NCBI RefSeq assembly: GCF_036226465.1
Contig: NZ_CP108476.1
Coordinates: 7,316,001-7,380,000 of the forward strand
DNA length: 64,000 bases
Source of the DNA: Kitasatospora sp. NBC_01250
GTDB taxonomy: Bacteria > Actinomycetota > Actinomycetes > Streptomycetales > Streptomycetaceae
Direction of reading: 5' to 3'
Below, piece by piece: positions 25,872 to 34,760 of this stretch (positions are counted from its first letter, which is position 1; each line of letters opens with the position of its first letter). The position numbers and the translations under genes were made by a program. Under the pieces are notes generated by a model. The model worked only from the letters and a program-made list of their open reading frames with translations, was not told where the DNA came from and did not search any database.

Positions 25872-26438
25872 ATGACAGACACCCAGGCGGCCCCCGCCGC
25901 CGTCAAGATCCTGATCGCGGGCGGCTTCGGCGTCGGCAAGACCACCCTGGTGGGCTCGGTCAGCGAGGTCACCCCGCTGCGCACCGAGGAGTACCTGACC
26001 CGGGCCAGTGTCGGGGTGGACTTCCTGGACGGCGTGGACGCCAAGGACACCACCACCGTGGCGCTCGACTTCGGCCGCATCAGCATCGGCACCGACCTGG
26101 TGGTCTACCTGTTCGGCACCCCGGGCCAGGAACGCTTCTGGTTCATGTGGAACGACCTGGTCAACGGCGTGCTGGGCGGCGTGGTGGTGGCCGACACCCG
26201 GCGGCTGGACACCAGCTTCGCCTCGATCGACTTCTACGAGAGCCGCGGCATCCCCTTCGTGGTGGCGATCAACTGCTTCGACGGCGTGGACGACCGCTCC
26301 GCCGACGAGATCCGCAGCGCCCTCGACCTGGACCCGCAGGTGCCGCTGCTGATCGGGGACGTGCGCTCGCGCCCGTTCGGGCGGGACGTGCTGCTCGCCC
26401 TGGTCGACCACCTGATCAACCAGCCCGCCCTCGTCTGA
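25872..26438 (+). CDS. Conservon small GTPase (CvnD)
   Basis: 188 residues. P-loop GGFGVGKT is at 17-24, the switch II/G3 region reads LFGTPGQERF, and the base-recognition position is INCFDG in place of NKxD, as in other CvnD/MglA-like proteins. It follows CvnC by one base. With CvnA and CvnB it forms the proposed membrane-associated switch similar to a eukaryotic G-protein system, used in Streptomyces to tune development and secondary metabolism. A flavin monooxygenase follows 24 bases later and may be co-transcribed. Confidence 0.92.
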   Translation: MTDTQAAPAAVKILIAGGFGVGKTTLVGSVSEVTPLRTEEYLTRASVGVDFLDGVDAKDTTTVALDFGRISIGTDLVVYLFGTPGQERFWFMWNDLVNGVLGGVVVADTRRLDTSFASIDFYESRGIPFVVAINCFDGVDDRSADEIRSALDLDPQVPLLIGDVRSRPFGRDVLLALVDHLINQPALV

Positions 26439-26462
26439 GCCTCTCCCAAGGGACCACCACTG

Positions 26463-27599
26463 ATGACCACTTCACCCCTTCGCGTGCTGATCCACGGCGG
26501 CGGCATCGGCGGCCTCACGCTGGCCACCGCGCTGGCCCGCCGCGGCCACCGGGTCGACGTCGCCGAGCTGCGCGCGGAGCTGGAGGCGCTCGGGGTCGGC
26601 ATCATCCAGCCCTCCAACGCCCTGCACGTGATGCGCGAGATCGGGGTGCTCGAGGAGTGCCTGGCGGCCGGCTTCGCGTGGGAGGTGCTGACCATCTGCG
26701 ACCCGGCCGGCGCCACCCTGGCCAGGATCCCGCAGCCGCGGATGGGTGACGTGCCGTCGAACAACGGCATACCCCGCCCGGCGCTGGCCCGGGTGCTGGG
26801 CGCCGCCGCGAGCGCGGCCGGAGCCCGGATCCGCTTCGGCACCACGATCGACGAGCTGCACGAGGACGCCGCCGGCGTCGGGGCCACCCTCTCCGACGGC
26901 ACGACGGGGCGCTACGACCTGGTGGTCGGCTTCGACGGGATCGGCTCCCCGCTGCGCACCCGGATGTACGGCGAGCGCTTCACCCCCGAGTACACCGGCT
27001 TCGCCAACTGGCGCGTCATGCTGCCGCGGGACCCCGAGGTGGTGGGCGTGCTGATGAGCGCCGGCGACCGGAACGCCAAGGCGCTGCTCACGCCGGTCAC
27101 CGAGGACCTGATGTACCTCGGCGCGGTCTTCGCGGAGGCCGCCGACTTCCGCCCCGACCCGCTGCGCGCGCACGAGCAGCTCGCCGAGCGGCTGGCGGGC
27201 TTCGGCGGTCCGGTCGCCGCCGCGCTGGCGCAGGTCACCGACCCGGCCGCGGTGGTCTACTCGCGGATCTCCCAGGTCACCGTGGAGGCGCCGTGGCACG
27301 TGGGCCGGCTGGTGCTGGCCGGGGACGCGGCGCACGCCAGCACCCCGCACCTGGCGCAGGGCGCGGCGATGGCGGTCGAGGACGCGCTGGTGCTGGCGCA
27401 GTCGCTGGACGCGCACGCGCAGCTGCCGCAGGCGCTGGCCGCCTGGGAGGAGCGGCGCCGGCCGCGGGCCATGTGGGTGCAGGCGCTGTCCCGGGCGGTC
27501 CTGCGGCAGGAGACCGGCGGGGCGACCACGCCGGCCGAGGACGAGCTGCTGAAGATCGGCATCCCCGGCGCGGCGCACGTGCTGGTCGAGCCCTACTGA
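26463..27599 (+). CDS. FAD-dependent monooxygenase (UbiH/PHBH-like)
   Basis: 378 residues of the group A flavoprotein hydroxylases. The dinucleotide motif GGGIGGLTLATALARRG lies near the N-terminus, an intermediate DG motif in VVGFDGIGSPLR, and the second FAD motif LAGDAAHASTPHLAQGAAMA near 285-304. It would hydroxylate an aromatic or related substrate with NAD(P)H and O2. ATG start with CCAAGGGACC upstream. It is 24 bases after cvnD, so it probably belongs to the same transcript; conservons often carry an extra redox gene such as a P450. Substrate unknown. Confidence 0.85.
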   Translation: MTTSPLRVLIHGGGIGGLTLATALARRGHRVDVAELRAELEALGVGIIQPSNALHVMREIGVLEECLAAGFAWEVLTICDPAGATLARIPQPRMGDVPSNNGIPRPALARVLGAAASAAGARIRFGTTIDELHEDAAGVGATLSDGTTGRYDLVVGFDGIGSPLRTRMYGERFTPEYTGFANWRVMLPRDPEVVGVLMSAGDRNAKALLTPVTEDLMYLGAVFAEAADFRPDPLRAHEQLAERLAGFGGPVAAALAQVTDPAAVVYSRISQVTVEAPWHVGRLVLAGDAAHASTPHLAQGAAMAVEDALVLAQSLDAHAQLPQALAAWEERRRPRAMWVQALSRAVLRQETGGATTPAEDELLKIGIPGAAHVLVEPY

Positions 27600-27606
27600 C
27601 CAGGGG

Positions 27607-28383
27607 TCAGTTGCTGCTCTTCCAGGTCACCGAGAAGGCGTTACCCGCGCTGAGCGGGGACGTGGCGGCCAGCGTTCTGCCCTGACGGGCCATGGTGACG
27701 TTCTCCGGGTTGAAGGCGCCGATCGGCTGGCCGTTGGCGGTGGCCGAACTGAAGTCGACGGTGCCGAAGTTGCTCAGCGGCAGTGGGCCGCTCGTGGTGG
27801 AGGGTGCCTCGGCGATCACCTCGGCGGAGGACAGCTCGGCGTTGAGCAGGGTCTTGTTGACCGTGTGGGTCCAGTGCTGCGTGGTGTCGGAGAGCTTGAG
27901 GGTGAAGGAGCCCTTGCCGTTGGTGGTCACCGAGGCGGTGAACTGGTCCCCGGGGGCTACGGTGTTGTAGAAGTTGACCGGGTAGGCCGGGTACATCTCG
28001 TACCAGGAGTAGTAGACCGGCTGGCCGCTGGAGCAGTCCGCCGAACTGCCGGTCTGCTCCACGGTCTTGCTGACCGCGCCGTCCAGGCCCACCCAGAAGC
28101 TGGAGTAGGTGTCCTGGTCGGTGCAGGTGACCGCCGGCTGGGTCCAGTGCGAGGTGACGCTGGTGAACTTGGTGCCGTTGGTACTGGTGGCGATGTAGCC
28201 GGACCAGTTGGTGCTGGTGCCGTGCCGCAGACCGTCCTGCGCGTTGGCCAGCACGGGCGAGGTGGCGATCAGTGGTGCGTTCGACGGCGCCGGCAGCGCG
28301 GTGGCCAGGGCGGGGACGGCGTTGGCGAGCACCGCCGCCAGGGCGGCGGTGCAGGCGAGGGCGCGGCGACGGGGGACGGGCAT
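27607..28383 (-). CDS. Secreted G1 (glutamic) endopeptidase, copy A
   Basis: 258 residues with an N-terminal signal peptide (MPVPRRR, then ALACTAALAAVLA, ending near ALAT). The mature part has the eqolisin (peptidase family G1) landmarks NWSGY (59-63), SHWTQP, SSFWVGLDG, VEQTGS, YYSWYEMYPAYP and VIAEAPS. The likely catalytic dyad is Gln82 (WTQP) and Glu192 (AEAPS), by analogy with the fungal enzymes. Four cysteines, paired as two close sets, may form disulfides. It would be an acid-active secreted protease. A paralogue follows upstream on the same strand. Confidence 0.85.
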   Translation of the reverse strand: MPVPRRRALACTAALAAVLANAVPALATALPAPSNAPLIATSPVLANAQDGLRHGTSTNWSGYIATSTNGTKFTSVTSHWTQPAVTCTDQDTYSSFWVGLDGAVSKTVEQTGSSADCSSGQPVYYSWYEMYPAYPVNFYNTVAPGDQFTASVTTNGKGSFTLKLSDTTQHWTHTVNKTLLNAELSSAEVIAEAPSTTSGPLPLSNFGTVDFSSATANGQPIGAFNPENVTMARQGRTLAATSPLSAGNAFSVTWKSSN

Positions 28384-28526
28384 GGCGACTCCACCGGAAG
28401 GTTGTGTACGGACGGGGGTTGGCGTTGAGAAGCCTTATGCCCGTCTTACGGTCCGGTGATGTGACACATACTCAGAACGACCTCGTGTTTCACCCGTTCG
28501 GGTGCGCCGCCGCGCCCGACATCACC

Positions 28527-29291
28527 TCAGCTCTCGTTCTGCCAGGTCACCGAGAAGGCGTTGCCGCCGCTCAGCGCGGAGGTGCTGGCCAGGGTGGTGC
28601 CGTTGCTGGCCATGGTGATGTTGTCCGGGTTGAAGCTGCCGATCGACTTGCCGTTGGCGGTGGCCGAGGTGAAGTTGACCTGGCCGAAGTCGGTCAGCGG
28701 CAGCGCGCCGCTGCTGTCGGACGGCGCCTCGGCGATGATCTCCGCGGAGGCCAGTGCGGCGTTGCGCAGGGTCTTGTTCTCGGTCTTGCTCCAGCCCTGC
28801 GTGGTGTCGGAGAGCTTGAGCGTGAAGGAACCGCTGCCGTTGGTGGTCACCGAAGCGGTGAAGTGGTCCCCGGGGGCCACGTAGTTGCTGAAGTTGACCG
28901 GGTAGGCCGGGTACATCTCGTACCAGGCGTAGTACTGCGGCGAGCCGCCGGAGCAGTCCACCTCGCTGCCGGTCTGCTCGACCGAGTTGCTGCCGTCGCC
29001 GTCCAGGCCGACCCAGAAGCTGGAGTACGTGTCGTCGCCGTTGCAGCTGGCCGCGGGCTGGACCCAACTCGCGCTGACGCTGGTGAACTTGCTGCCGGTG
29101 GCGGCGTAGCCGGACCAGTTGCTGCTGGTGCTGTGCAGGATCCCGCCGTGGGCCGTGAGGTGGTTGGGGCCCACCGCCATCGGCGCGTTGACCAGGGTGG
29201 GGGCACCTGCGGCGAGGGCGGGGGCGGCGCTGGCGAGGACCGCGGCGAGTGCGGCGGCGATGGCCAGGCTGCGGCGAGGAGTTGCGGACAT
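28527..29291 (-). CDS. Secreted G1 (glutamic) endopeptidase, copy B
   Basis: 254 residues with signal peptide (MSATPRRSLAIAAALAAVLA, cleavage near ALAA). It is clearly homologous to copy A along its whole length: NWSGY, SASWVQP, SSFWVGLDG, EQTGS, AWYEMYPAYPVNF, TLKLSDTTQ and IIAEAPS. The predicted dyad is Gln78 and Glu188. The two genes lie in the same orientation with 143 bases between, indicating tandem duplication followed by divergence, mostly in the propeptide-like stretch before NWSGY. Independent promoters are likely. Confidence 0.85.
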   Translation of the reverse strand: MSATPRRSLAIAAALAAVLASAAPALAAGAPTLVNAPMAVGPNHLTAHGGILHSTSSNWSGYAATGSKFTSVSASWVQPAASCNGDDTYSSFWVGLDGDGSNSVEQTGSEVDCSGGSPQYYAWYEMYPAYPVNFSNYVAPGDHFTASVTTNGSGSFTLKLSDTTQGWSKTENKTLRNAALASAEIIAEAPSDSSGALPLTDFGQVNFTSATANGKSIGSFNPDNITMASNGTTLASTSALSGGNAFSVTWQNES

Positions 29292-29445
29292 GGCTGCTCC
29301 CTGTGGGGGTGAGAGGAGGGTGTGGCTGTCGCGCGAACTTCAGTGGGGGACCACCGTTTTGACGGTGCGGCGACAACTGTAGGGCAGTCCGTCCGGCAGT
29401 TGGTATTACGAGTGTGCAAATCTTCCTGTGTGAAGCATGAGAAAT

Positions 29446-29475
29446 GGCCGGCCACCCCAGAGGGGGTGACCGGCC
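29446..29475 (-). terminator. Hairpin terminator of hmgA-fahA
   Basis: GGCCGGCCACCCC pairs with GGGGTGACCGGCC (one mismatch) around a 4-base loop, 44 bases after the fahA stop on the minus strand. No U-tract beyond a few T's. Confidence 0.55.
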
Positions 29476-29518
29476 ACCGGCCCGACCGGGAGGCGCGGAT
29501 GCGCCGCCCGGCGGGGCG

Positions 29519-30727
29519 TCAGCTGGTGATCGTGCCGGAGACCTCGCCGAAGCCGATCCGCACGCCGTCCAGGCCGGGCGCCGAGGCGGACATCGTCACG
29601 GTGTCGCCGTCCTGCAGGAAGGTGCGGGTCGTGCCGTCCGGCAGGGTCAGCGGGTCCCGGCCGTTCCAGGTCAGCTCGATCAGCGAACCGCGCTGGCCGG
29701 CCTCGGGCCCGGAGATGGTTCCGGAGCCGTAGAGGTCGCCGGTGCGCAGCGAGGCGCCGTTGGCGGTGGTGTGGGCGAGCATCTGGGCCGGGGACCAGTA
29801 CATCCCGCCGTACGGCGGCCGGGAGACCACCGCGCCGTTCAGCTTGACCTCGAGGCTGAGGTCAAGACCCCACGGCTCCTTCTCCAGCAGGTACGGCAGC
29901 GGCTGCGGCTGCTGCGCCGGGGTGGCCACCCGGGCTGCCTCCAGTGCCGCCAGCGGTACCACCCAGGGGGAGATGGAGGTGGCGAAGGACTTGCCGAGGA
30001 ACGGGCCGAGCGGCACGTACTCCCAGGCCTGGATGTCGCGCGCGCTCCAGTCGTTGAGCAGCACCGCGCCGAAGACGTGCTGCGCGAAGTCGTCCACGCT
30101 CACCGGCTCGCCCAGGGTCGAGCCCGCGCCGACCACGAAGCCCAGCTCGGCCTCGATGTCCAGCTTCACGGTGGGGCCGAACACCGGCGCCGGGTCACCG
30201 GGGCCCTTGCGCTGTCCGCTGGGGCGGCGGATCCCGGTCTCGGAGGCCACCACCGTGCCGGCCCGGCCGTGGTAGCCGACCGGCAGGTGCTTCCAGTTGG
30301 GCAGCAGCGCCTCGCCGTCGGGGCGGAAGATGTGGCCCAGGTTGGTGGCGTGCTGCTCCGAAGCGTAGAAGTCGACGTAGTCGGCCACCTCCACCGGAAG
30401 GTGGAGGCGCACCTCGTCGATCCGGTGCAGGTTGGCCTCCACCAGCCGTCGTTCGCCCTCGGTGGTGAGCAGGTCGGTGACCCGCTCGCGGACGTAGGCC
30501 CACTCGCCCGGGCCGCGTCGCATGAAGAGGTTGAGCGAGCCGGTCGCCAGGTCGGCGCCGAGCGGGGTGCCGGCCCAGACCGCGGACAGGTCCAGCACGG
30601 ACTCGCCGATCGCCACGCCCACCCGGGCCTGGCTGGAGCCGCGCGGGGTGAAGACGCCGTAGGGCAGGTTCTGCACCGGGAAGTCGGAGCCCTCCGGCAC
30701 CGGCACCCAGGTCTGAAGGGAGGTCAC
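29519..30727 (-). CDS. fahA: Fumarylacetoacetase
   Basis: 402 residues. It hydrolyses fumarylacetoacetate to fumarate and acetoacetate, the last step of tyrosine/homogentisate breakdown. Landmarks: N-terminal SLQTWVPVPEGSDFPVQNLPYGVF (start), KHLPVGYHGRAGTVV with the catalytic histidine, KLDIEAELGFVVG with metal-binding glutamates, LNDWSARDIQAWEYVPLGPF and KSFATSISPWVV. GTG start at 30727, overlapping the hmgA stop in GTGA, so the pair is translationally coupled. A longer frame to 30772 lies inside hmgA and is not needed. Confidence 0.95.
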   Translation of the reverse strand: MTSLQTWVPVPEGSDFPVQNLPYGVFTPRGSSQARVGVAIGESVLDLSAVWAGTPLGADLATGSLNLFMRRGPGEWAYVRERVTDLLTTEGERRLVEANLHRIDEVRLHLPVEVADYVDFYASEQHATNLGHIFRPDGEALLPNWKHLPVGYHGRAGTVVASETGIRRPSGQRKGPGDPAPVFGPTVKLDIEAELGFVVGAGSTLGEPVSVDDFAQHVFGAVLLNDWSARDIQAWEYVPLGPFLGKSFATSISPWVVPLAALEAARVATPAQQPQPLPYLLEKEPWGLDLSLEVKLNGAVVSRPPYGGMYWSPAQMLAHTTANGASLRTGDLYGSGTISGPEAGQRGSLIELTWNGRDPLTLPDGTTRTFLQDGDTVTMSASAPGLDGVRIGFGEVSGTITS

Positions 30728-31956
30728 TGCTGCTTGCCACCGTCCTGCGGGCCGCGCCCGCTCCAGCTCCACGCGTACGTGCCGTCGTCGCTCGCCCGGC
30801 CGCCCTCGGCGACCTCCAGCGGGCGGAAGGTGTCCACCATCACCGCGAGCTCGTCGAAGAACTCGGCGCCGATCGAGCGCTCGTAGGCGCCCGGCTGCGG
30901 GCCGTGGGTGTGGCCGCCGGGGTGCAGCGAGACCGAGCCCTGGCCGATGCCGGAGCCCTTGCGGGCCTCGTAGTCACCGCCGCAGTAGAACATCACCTCG
31001 TCGCTGTCCACGTTGGAGTGGTAGTACGGCACGGGGATGGAGAGCGGGTGGTAGTCCACCTTGCGCGGCACGAAGTTGCAGATCACGAAGTTGTTGCCCT
31101 CGAAGACCTGGTGCGCCGGCGGCGGCTGGTGGATCCGGCCGGTGATCGGCTCGTAGTCGCGGATGTTGAAGACGTACGGGTACAGGCAGCCGTCCCAGCC
31201 CACCACGTCGAAGGGGTGCGTGGGGGTGACGAAGACGGTGCCGGCGATCCCGGAGGAGCCGTTGCCGCGGTGCTTGACGTAGATCTCGGTGTCCTGGTCG
31301 CGCTCGTCCTCCCCGGCCAGCAGCGGCCCCACCGGCCCGCGCAGGTCGCGCTCGCAGAACGGTGCGTGCTCCAGCAACTGGCCGTACTTGGAGAGGTAGC
31401 GCCGGGCCGGGGTGATGTGGCTGTTGGCCTCGATCGCGTACAGCCGCAGCGGCTCCTCGCCGGCGGGCAGCCAGCGGTGGGTGGTGGCGCGGGGCAGCAC
31501 CACGTAGTCGCCCTGGCCCACCTCCAGCGAGCCGAAGACCGTCTCGACCGTGCCGCTGCCGGACTCGACGTAGACGCACTCGTCGCCTATGGCGTTGCGG
31601 TAGAGCGGCGAGGGCCGGCCGCAGGCGACGTAGGCGATCCGCACGTCGGCGTTGGCGAGCACCACCCGGCGTCCGCGCACGGCATCGGTCTGGCGCCACT
31701 CCTCGCCCGGGAAGAGGTCGTGCAGCTTGAAGTGGAAGGGCTTGAGCGGGTGGTTCGGCTCGGGTTTGCCCTCCGGCAGGGCCCAGATCCGGCTGTCGAC
31801 CAGGGCGGAGGGGATGGCGCGGTGGTAGAGGAGGGAGGAGTCGGAGGAGAAACCCTCCTCGCCCATCAGCTCCTCGTAGTAGAGGCCGCCGGCCTCGTTG
31901 CGGTGCTGGGTGTGCCTCTTCGGCGGCACCGTGCCGACGGTGCGGTAGTACGCCAT
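30724..31956 (-). CDS. hmgA: Homogentisate 1,2-dioxygenase
   Basis: 410 residues. It opens the ring of homogentisate to maleylacetoacetate with O2 and iron(II). Family landmarks: AYYRTVGTVPPKRHTQHR (start), HFKLHDLFPGEEWRQ, VVLPRATTHRWLP, THPFDVVGWDG, YPYVFNIRDYEPITGRIHQPPP, PYYHSNVDSDEVMFYCGG (candidate iron ligands) and SLHPGGHTHGPQPG. ATG start with CAGGAGG 6 bases upstream. It is coupled to fahA. No maleylacetoacetate isomerase gene is beside it, so that step must be encoded elsewhere or be glutathione-independent. Confidence 0.95.
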   Translation of the reverse strand: MAYYRTVGTVPPKRHTQHRNEAGGLYYEELMGEEGFSSDSSLLYHRAIPSALVDSRIWALPEGKPEPNHPLKPFHFKLHDLFPGEEWRQTDAVRGRRVVLANADVRIAYVACGRPSPLYRNAIGDECVYVESGSGTVETVFGSLEVGQGDYVVLPRATTHRWLPAGEEPLRLYAIEANSHITPARRYLSKYGQLLEHAPFCERDLRGPVGPLLAGEDERDQDTEIYVKHRGNGSSGIAGTVFVTPTHPFDVVGWDGCLYPYVFNIRDYEPITGRIHQPPPAHQVFEGNNFVICNFVPRKVDYHPLSIPVPYYHSNVDSDEVMFYCGGDYEARKGSGIGQGSVSLHPGGHTHGPQPGAYERSIGAEFFDELAVMVDTFRPLEVAEGGRASDDGTYAWSWSGRGPQDGGKQQ

Positions 31957-32348
31957 CTGCGCCTCCTGAGCGACTGACCACCCTGGACTGCGCCGGCCAG
32001 GGCGTCCACCCGGGGGTGGGGGTGGACAAGACCAATCCCACGGCCAGCGGCCAGGTGCTGTCAAGGACCGACCTGGTGGGCCCATGGCCCAGCAGGAGGA
32101 ACCGAGATGAATCCGGGCGAACCGTCAAGACGCACCGCGGCAACTCTCCGGACACGCGGATGTAACGATCCCCGACTTCTTGCAGAAACTTGCTGCAAGA
32201 ACTTTCAAACCGGCTTGCAGCGCTGTTACGTTCCTGCTCACAGCCCGGCGTCGACACCCAGTGCGGTCGGTGTCAGGGGGCCAGTATGCGCTCCCGCCGT
32301 CCTGACCGGGCACCCACCCCCACCACCCTTTTCCTCCTAGGAGTTCTC
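31957..32348. promoter_or_regulatory. Divergent hmgA / malE control region with CTTGCAG (MalR-type) operators
   Basis: The sequence CTTGCAG occurs at 32179-32185 and 32214-32220 on the plus strand, 35 bases apart. A third copy is on the minus strand at 32193-32199, as part of the perfect palindrome CTTGCTGCAAG (32189-32199). CTTGCAG repeats are the known binding motif of the Streptomyces maltose regulator MalR (Reg1). The cluster lies 129-170 bases before malE. The hmgA start also lies in this region, but no separate operator for it was recognised. Confidence 0.8.
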
Positions 32349-33629
32349 ATGCGGCGTGGCAGCGCGGCCTTCGCCCTGGTAGCGGCCCTCACGGTGTCGC
32401 TCGCGGCCTGCGGCAGCAGCGGCTCCGGCTCGTCCGGCGCGGCGTCCGGCCCGGTGACCATCACCTACTGGGACACCTCCAACGCGACCAACGAGGCCCC
32501 GAACTACCAGGCCGTGGTCACGAAGTTCGAGGCCGCCAACCCGGACATCAAGGTCAACTTCGTCAACGTGCCGTTCGACCAGGCGCAGGACAAGCTGCAG
32601 ACCGCGATGGGCAGCAAGGGTGCCCCCGACGTCTTCCGCTCCGACGTGGGCTGGACCGCGGCCTTCGCCAAGTCCGGCTTCCTGACCCCGCTGGACGGCA
32701 CCCCCGCGCTGCCGCAGCCCTCGGACTACCAGCCCAGCCTGATCAAGCAGGCCCAGTACCAGGGCAAGACCTACGGCGTGCCGCTGGTCACCGACACCCT
32801 GGGCCTGCTCTACAACAAGGCGCTGTTCACCCAGGCCGGCATCACCAGCGCGCCCACCACCTGGGACGAGCTGAAGGCGGACGCCGCCACCATCAAGGCC
32901 AAGACCGGCGTCGACGGCTTCGAGCTGCACGCCGGCGACGCCTACGACGCGCTGCCGCTCTTCTTCGGCGAGGGCACCGACCTGGTCGACACCGCCAACA
33001 AGAAGATCACCGTCAACTCGCCGACCGCCGTCAAGGCGGTGACCACCTACCAGTCGCTGTTCACCTCGCCCGGCACCGTCAAGGCCGACGTGACCACCGA
33101 CTCGTACGCGCACATGATGGACGCGTTCAACAACGGCAAGGTCGCCGCGATCATCAACGGCCCCTGGGAGATCACCAACATCTACAAGGGCTCGGCCTTC
33201 ACCGACCACGGGAACCTCGGTATCGCCGCGGTGCCGGCCGGCTCCACCGGCAAGCCCGGCGCCCCGACCGGCGGCCAGAACATCGCCGTCTTCGCCGGTT
33301 CGGACGCCGCCCACCAGGCCGCCGCCGAGAAGTTCGCCGCCTTCATGACCTCCGCGGACAGCGAGGTCTTCATCGCGGAGAAGAACTCCACGCTGCCCAC
33401 CCGCCCCGACGCCTTCACCGCGGACGTCAAGTCCAACGCGGGCATCGCCGGCTTCCAGCAGATCCTGAACGTGGCCCAGCCGCGCCCGGCGCTGCCCGAG
33501 TACTCCTCGCTCTTCACCTCGCTGAGCACCAACCTCGGCAAGATCGCGCAGGGCCAGCAGGGCATCCAGTCCGGCCTGGACGCCAGCGCCCAGGACTACA
33601 CCAAGCTGCTGCCGGACTTCAGCAAGTAA
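32349..33629 (+). CDS. malE: Maltose/maltodextrin ABC transporter substrate-binding lipoprotein
   Basis: 426 residues. Lipoprotein signal MRRGSAAFALVAALTVSLAAC with the lipidated cysteine at 21. The mature part is a cluster F extracellular solute-binding protein: ITYWDTSNATNE, FDQAQDKLQTAMGSKGAPDVFRSD and the NGPWEITN segment typical of maltodextrin binders. It captures the sugar outside the membrane and delivers it to MalF/MalG. ATG with CTAGGAG upstream. Substrate assigned from MalR-type operators upstream and the glucosidase and LacI genes downstream. Confidence 0.9.
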   Translation: MRRGSAAFALVAALTVSLAACGSSGSGSSGAASGPVTITYWDTSNATNEAPNYQAVVTKFEAANPDIKVNFVNVPFDQAQDKLQTAMGSKGAPDVFRSDVGWTAAFAKSGFLTPLDGTPALPQPSDYQPSLIKQAQYQGKTYGVPLVTDTLGLLYNKALFTQAGITSAPTTWDELKADAATIKAKTGVDGFELHAGDAYDALPLFFGEGTDLVDTANKKITVNSPTAVKAVTTYQSLFTSPGTVKADVTTDSYAHMMDAFNNGKVAAIINGPWEITNIYKGSAFTDHGNLGIAAVPAGSTGKPGAPTGGQNIAVFAGSDAAHQAAAEKFAAFMTSADSEVFIAEKNSTLPTRPDAFTADVKSNAGIAGFQQILNVAQPRPALPEYSSLFTSLSTNLGKIAQGQQGIQSGLDASAQDYTKLLPDFSK

Positions 33630-33644
33630 GGCTGCCAAGCCCCC

Positions 33645-33685
33645 GCACTCGTCCGGCCCGCCGAGGGGGCGGGCCGGACGAGTGC
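33645..33685 (+). terminator. malE-malF intergenic hairpin
   Basis: A perfect 18-base stem (33645-33662 with 33668-33685) and 5-base loop, 15 bases after the malE stop. Such hairpins between binding protein and permease genes usually cause partial termination or protect the upstream mRNA, giving excess binding protein. Confidence 0.75.
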
Positions 33686-33723
33686 GCCGTCAGGTACCGA
33701 CCCGGAGAAGGTGTTCCACCCCC

Positions 33724-34674
33724 ATGACAGCCTTGGTGCAGCGCCTGAAGCGCTCGTACAGCACGTACTGGTACGCCTACGCGATGGCCGCGCCCGTGGT
33801 GATCGTGCTGGGCCTGCTGGTGGCCTATCCGCTCGGCCGCGGCATCTACCTGACGCTGACCGACGCGACCAGCCTCAACGTGGGGCACACGATCGGGGTC
33901 AACCACATCCCCGACACCTTCAAGTTCGTCGGCCTGCACAACTACCAGGACGTGCTCTTCGGCGAGGGCGCCTACGACCGGTTCTGGTCGCACTTCATCT
34001 GGACCATGACCTGGACCGTGCTCTGCGTCGGCCTGCACTTCAGCCTGGGCCTGAGCCTGGCGATGATGCTCAACCAGAAGCTGCGCGGGCGCACCTTCTA
34101 CCGGTTGCTGCTGATCGTGCCGTGGGCGGTGCCGAGTTTCGTGACCGTCTTCTCCTGGCGGCTGATGCTGGCCGACGGCGGCCTGGTCAACATGCTGCTC
34201 GGCTCGCTGCACCTGCCGCAGCCCAGCTGGCTGGAGGACCCGATGGCCCAGAAGGCTGCGGCGATCCTGGTCAACACCTGGTGCGGGGTGCCGTTCATGA
34301 TGGTCTCGCTGCTCGGCGGCCTCCAGGCGATCCCGGGGGAGCTGTACGAGGCGGCCGAGATGGACGGCGCGAGCGCCTGGCAGCGGTTCCGCTACGTCAC
34401 GCTGCCCGGCCTGCGCCCGGTCACCAGCACCGTGGTGCTGCTCGGGGTGATCTGGACCTTCAACCAGTTCACCATCATCTTCCTGCTGTTCGGCAAGACC
34501 AACGCGCCCGACGCGCAGATCCTGGTCACCTGGGCCTACCAGCTGGGCTTCGGCCAACTGCCGCGCGACTACGCGCAGTCGGCCACCTACGGGATCATCC
34601 TGCTCTCCATCCTGATCGTCTTCACCGGCTTCTACCAGCGCTGGCTCAAGCGCAACGACCAGACGGCGATCTGA
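33724..34674 (+). CDS. malF: Maltose ABC transporter permease
   Basis: 316 residues, six predicted membrane helices (first at about 20-40). The ATPase-contact EAA loop is visible as ELYEAAEMDGASAWQRFRYVTLPGL (about 212-236). ATG with GGAGAAGG upstream. It pairs with MalG in the membrane. There is no ATPase gene in the operon; in Streptomyces the shared ATPase MsiK, encoded elsewhere, energises such sugar transporters (established knowledge, not visible here). Confidence 0.92.
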   Translation: MTALVQRLKRSYSTYWYAYAMAAPVVIVLGLLVAYPLGRGIYLTLTDATSLNVGHTIGVNHIPDTFKFVGLHNYQDVLFGEGAYDRFWSHFIWTMTWTVLCVGLHFSLGLSLAMMLNQKLRGRTFYRLLLIVPWAVPSFVTVFSWRLMLADGGLVNMLLGSLHLPQPSWLEDPMAQKAAAILVNTWCGVPFMMVSLLGGLQAIPGELYEAAEMDGASAWQRFRYVTLPGLRPVTSTVVLLGVIWTFNQFTIIFLLFGKTNAPDAQILVTWAYQLGFGQLPRDYAQSATYGIILLSILIVFTGFYQRWLKRNDQTAI

Positions 34675-34760
34675 CCCGCCATGGGATCCCCGACCGCCCC
34701 GCGCCCCGAGCAGCCCGCCGAGCAGGCCCAGCAGACCCCCAGGAACGGAAAGGCCACCCG

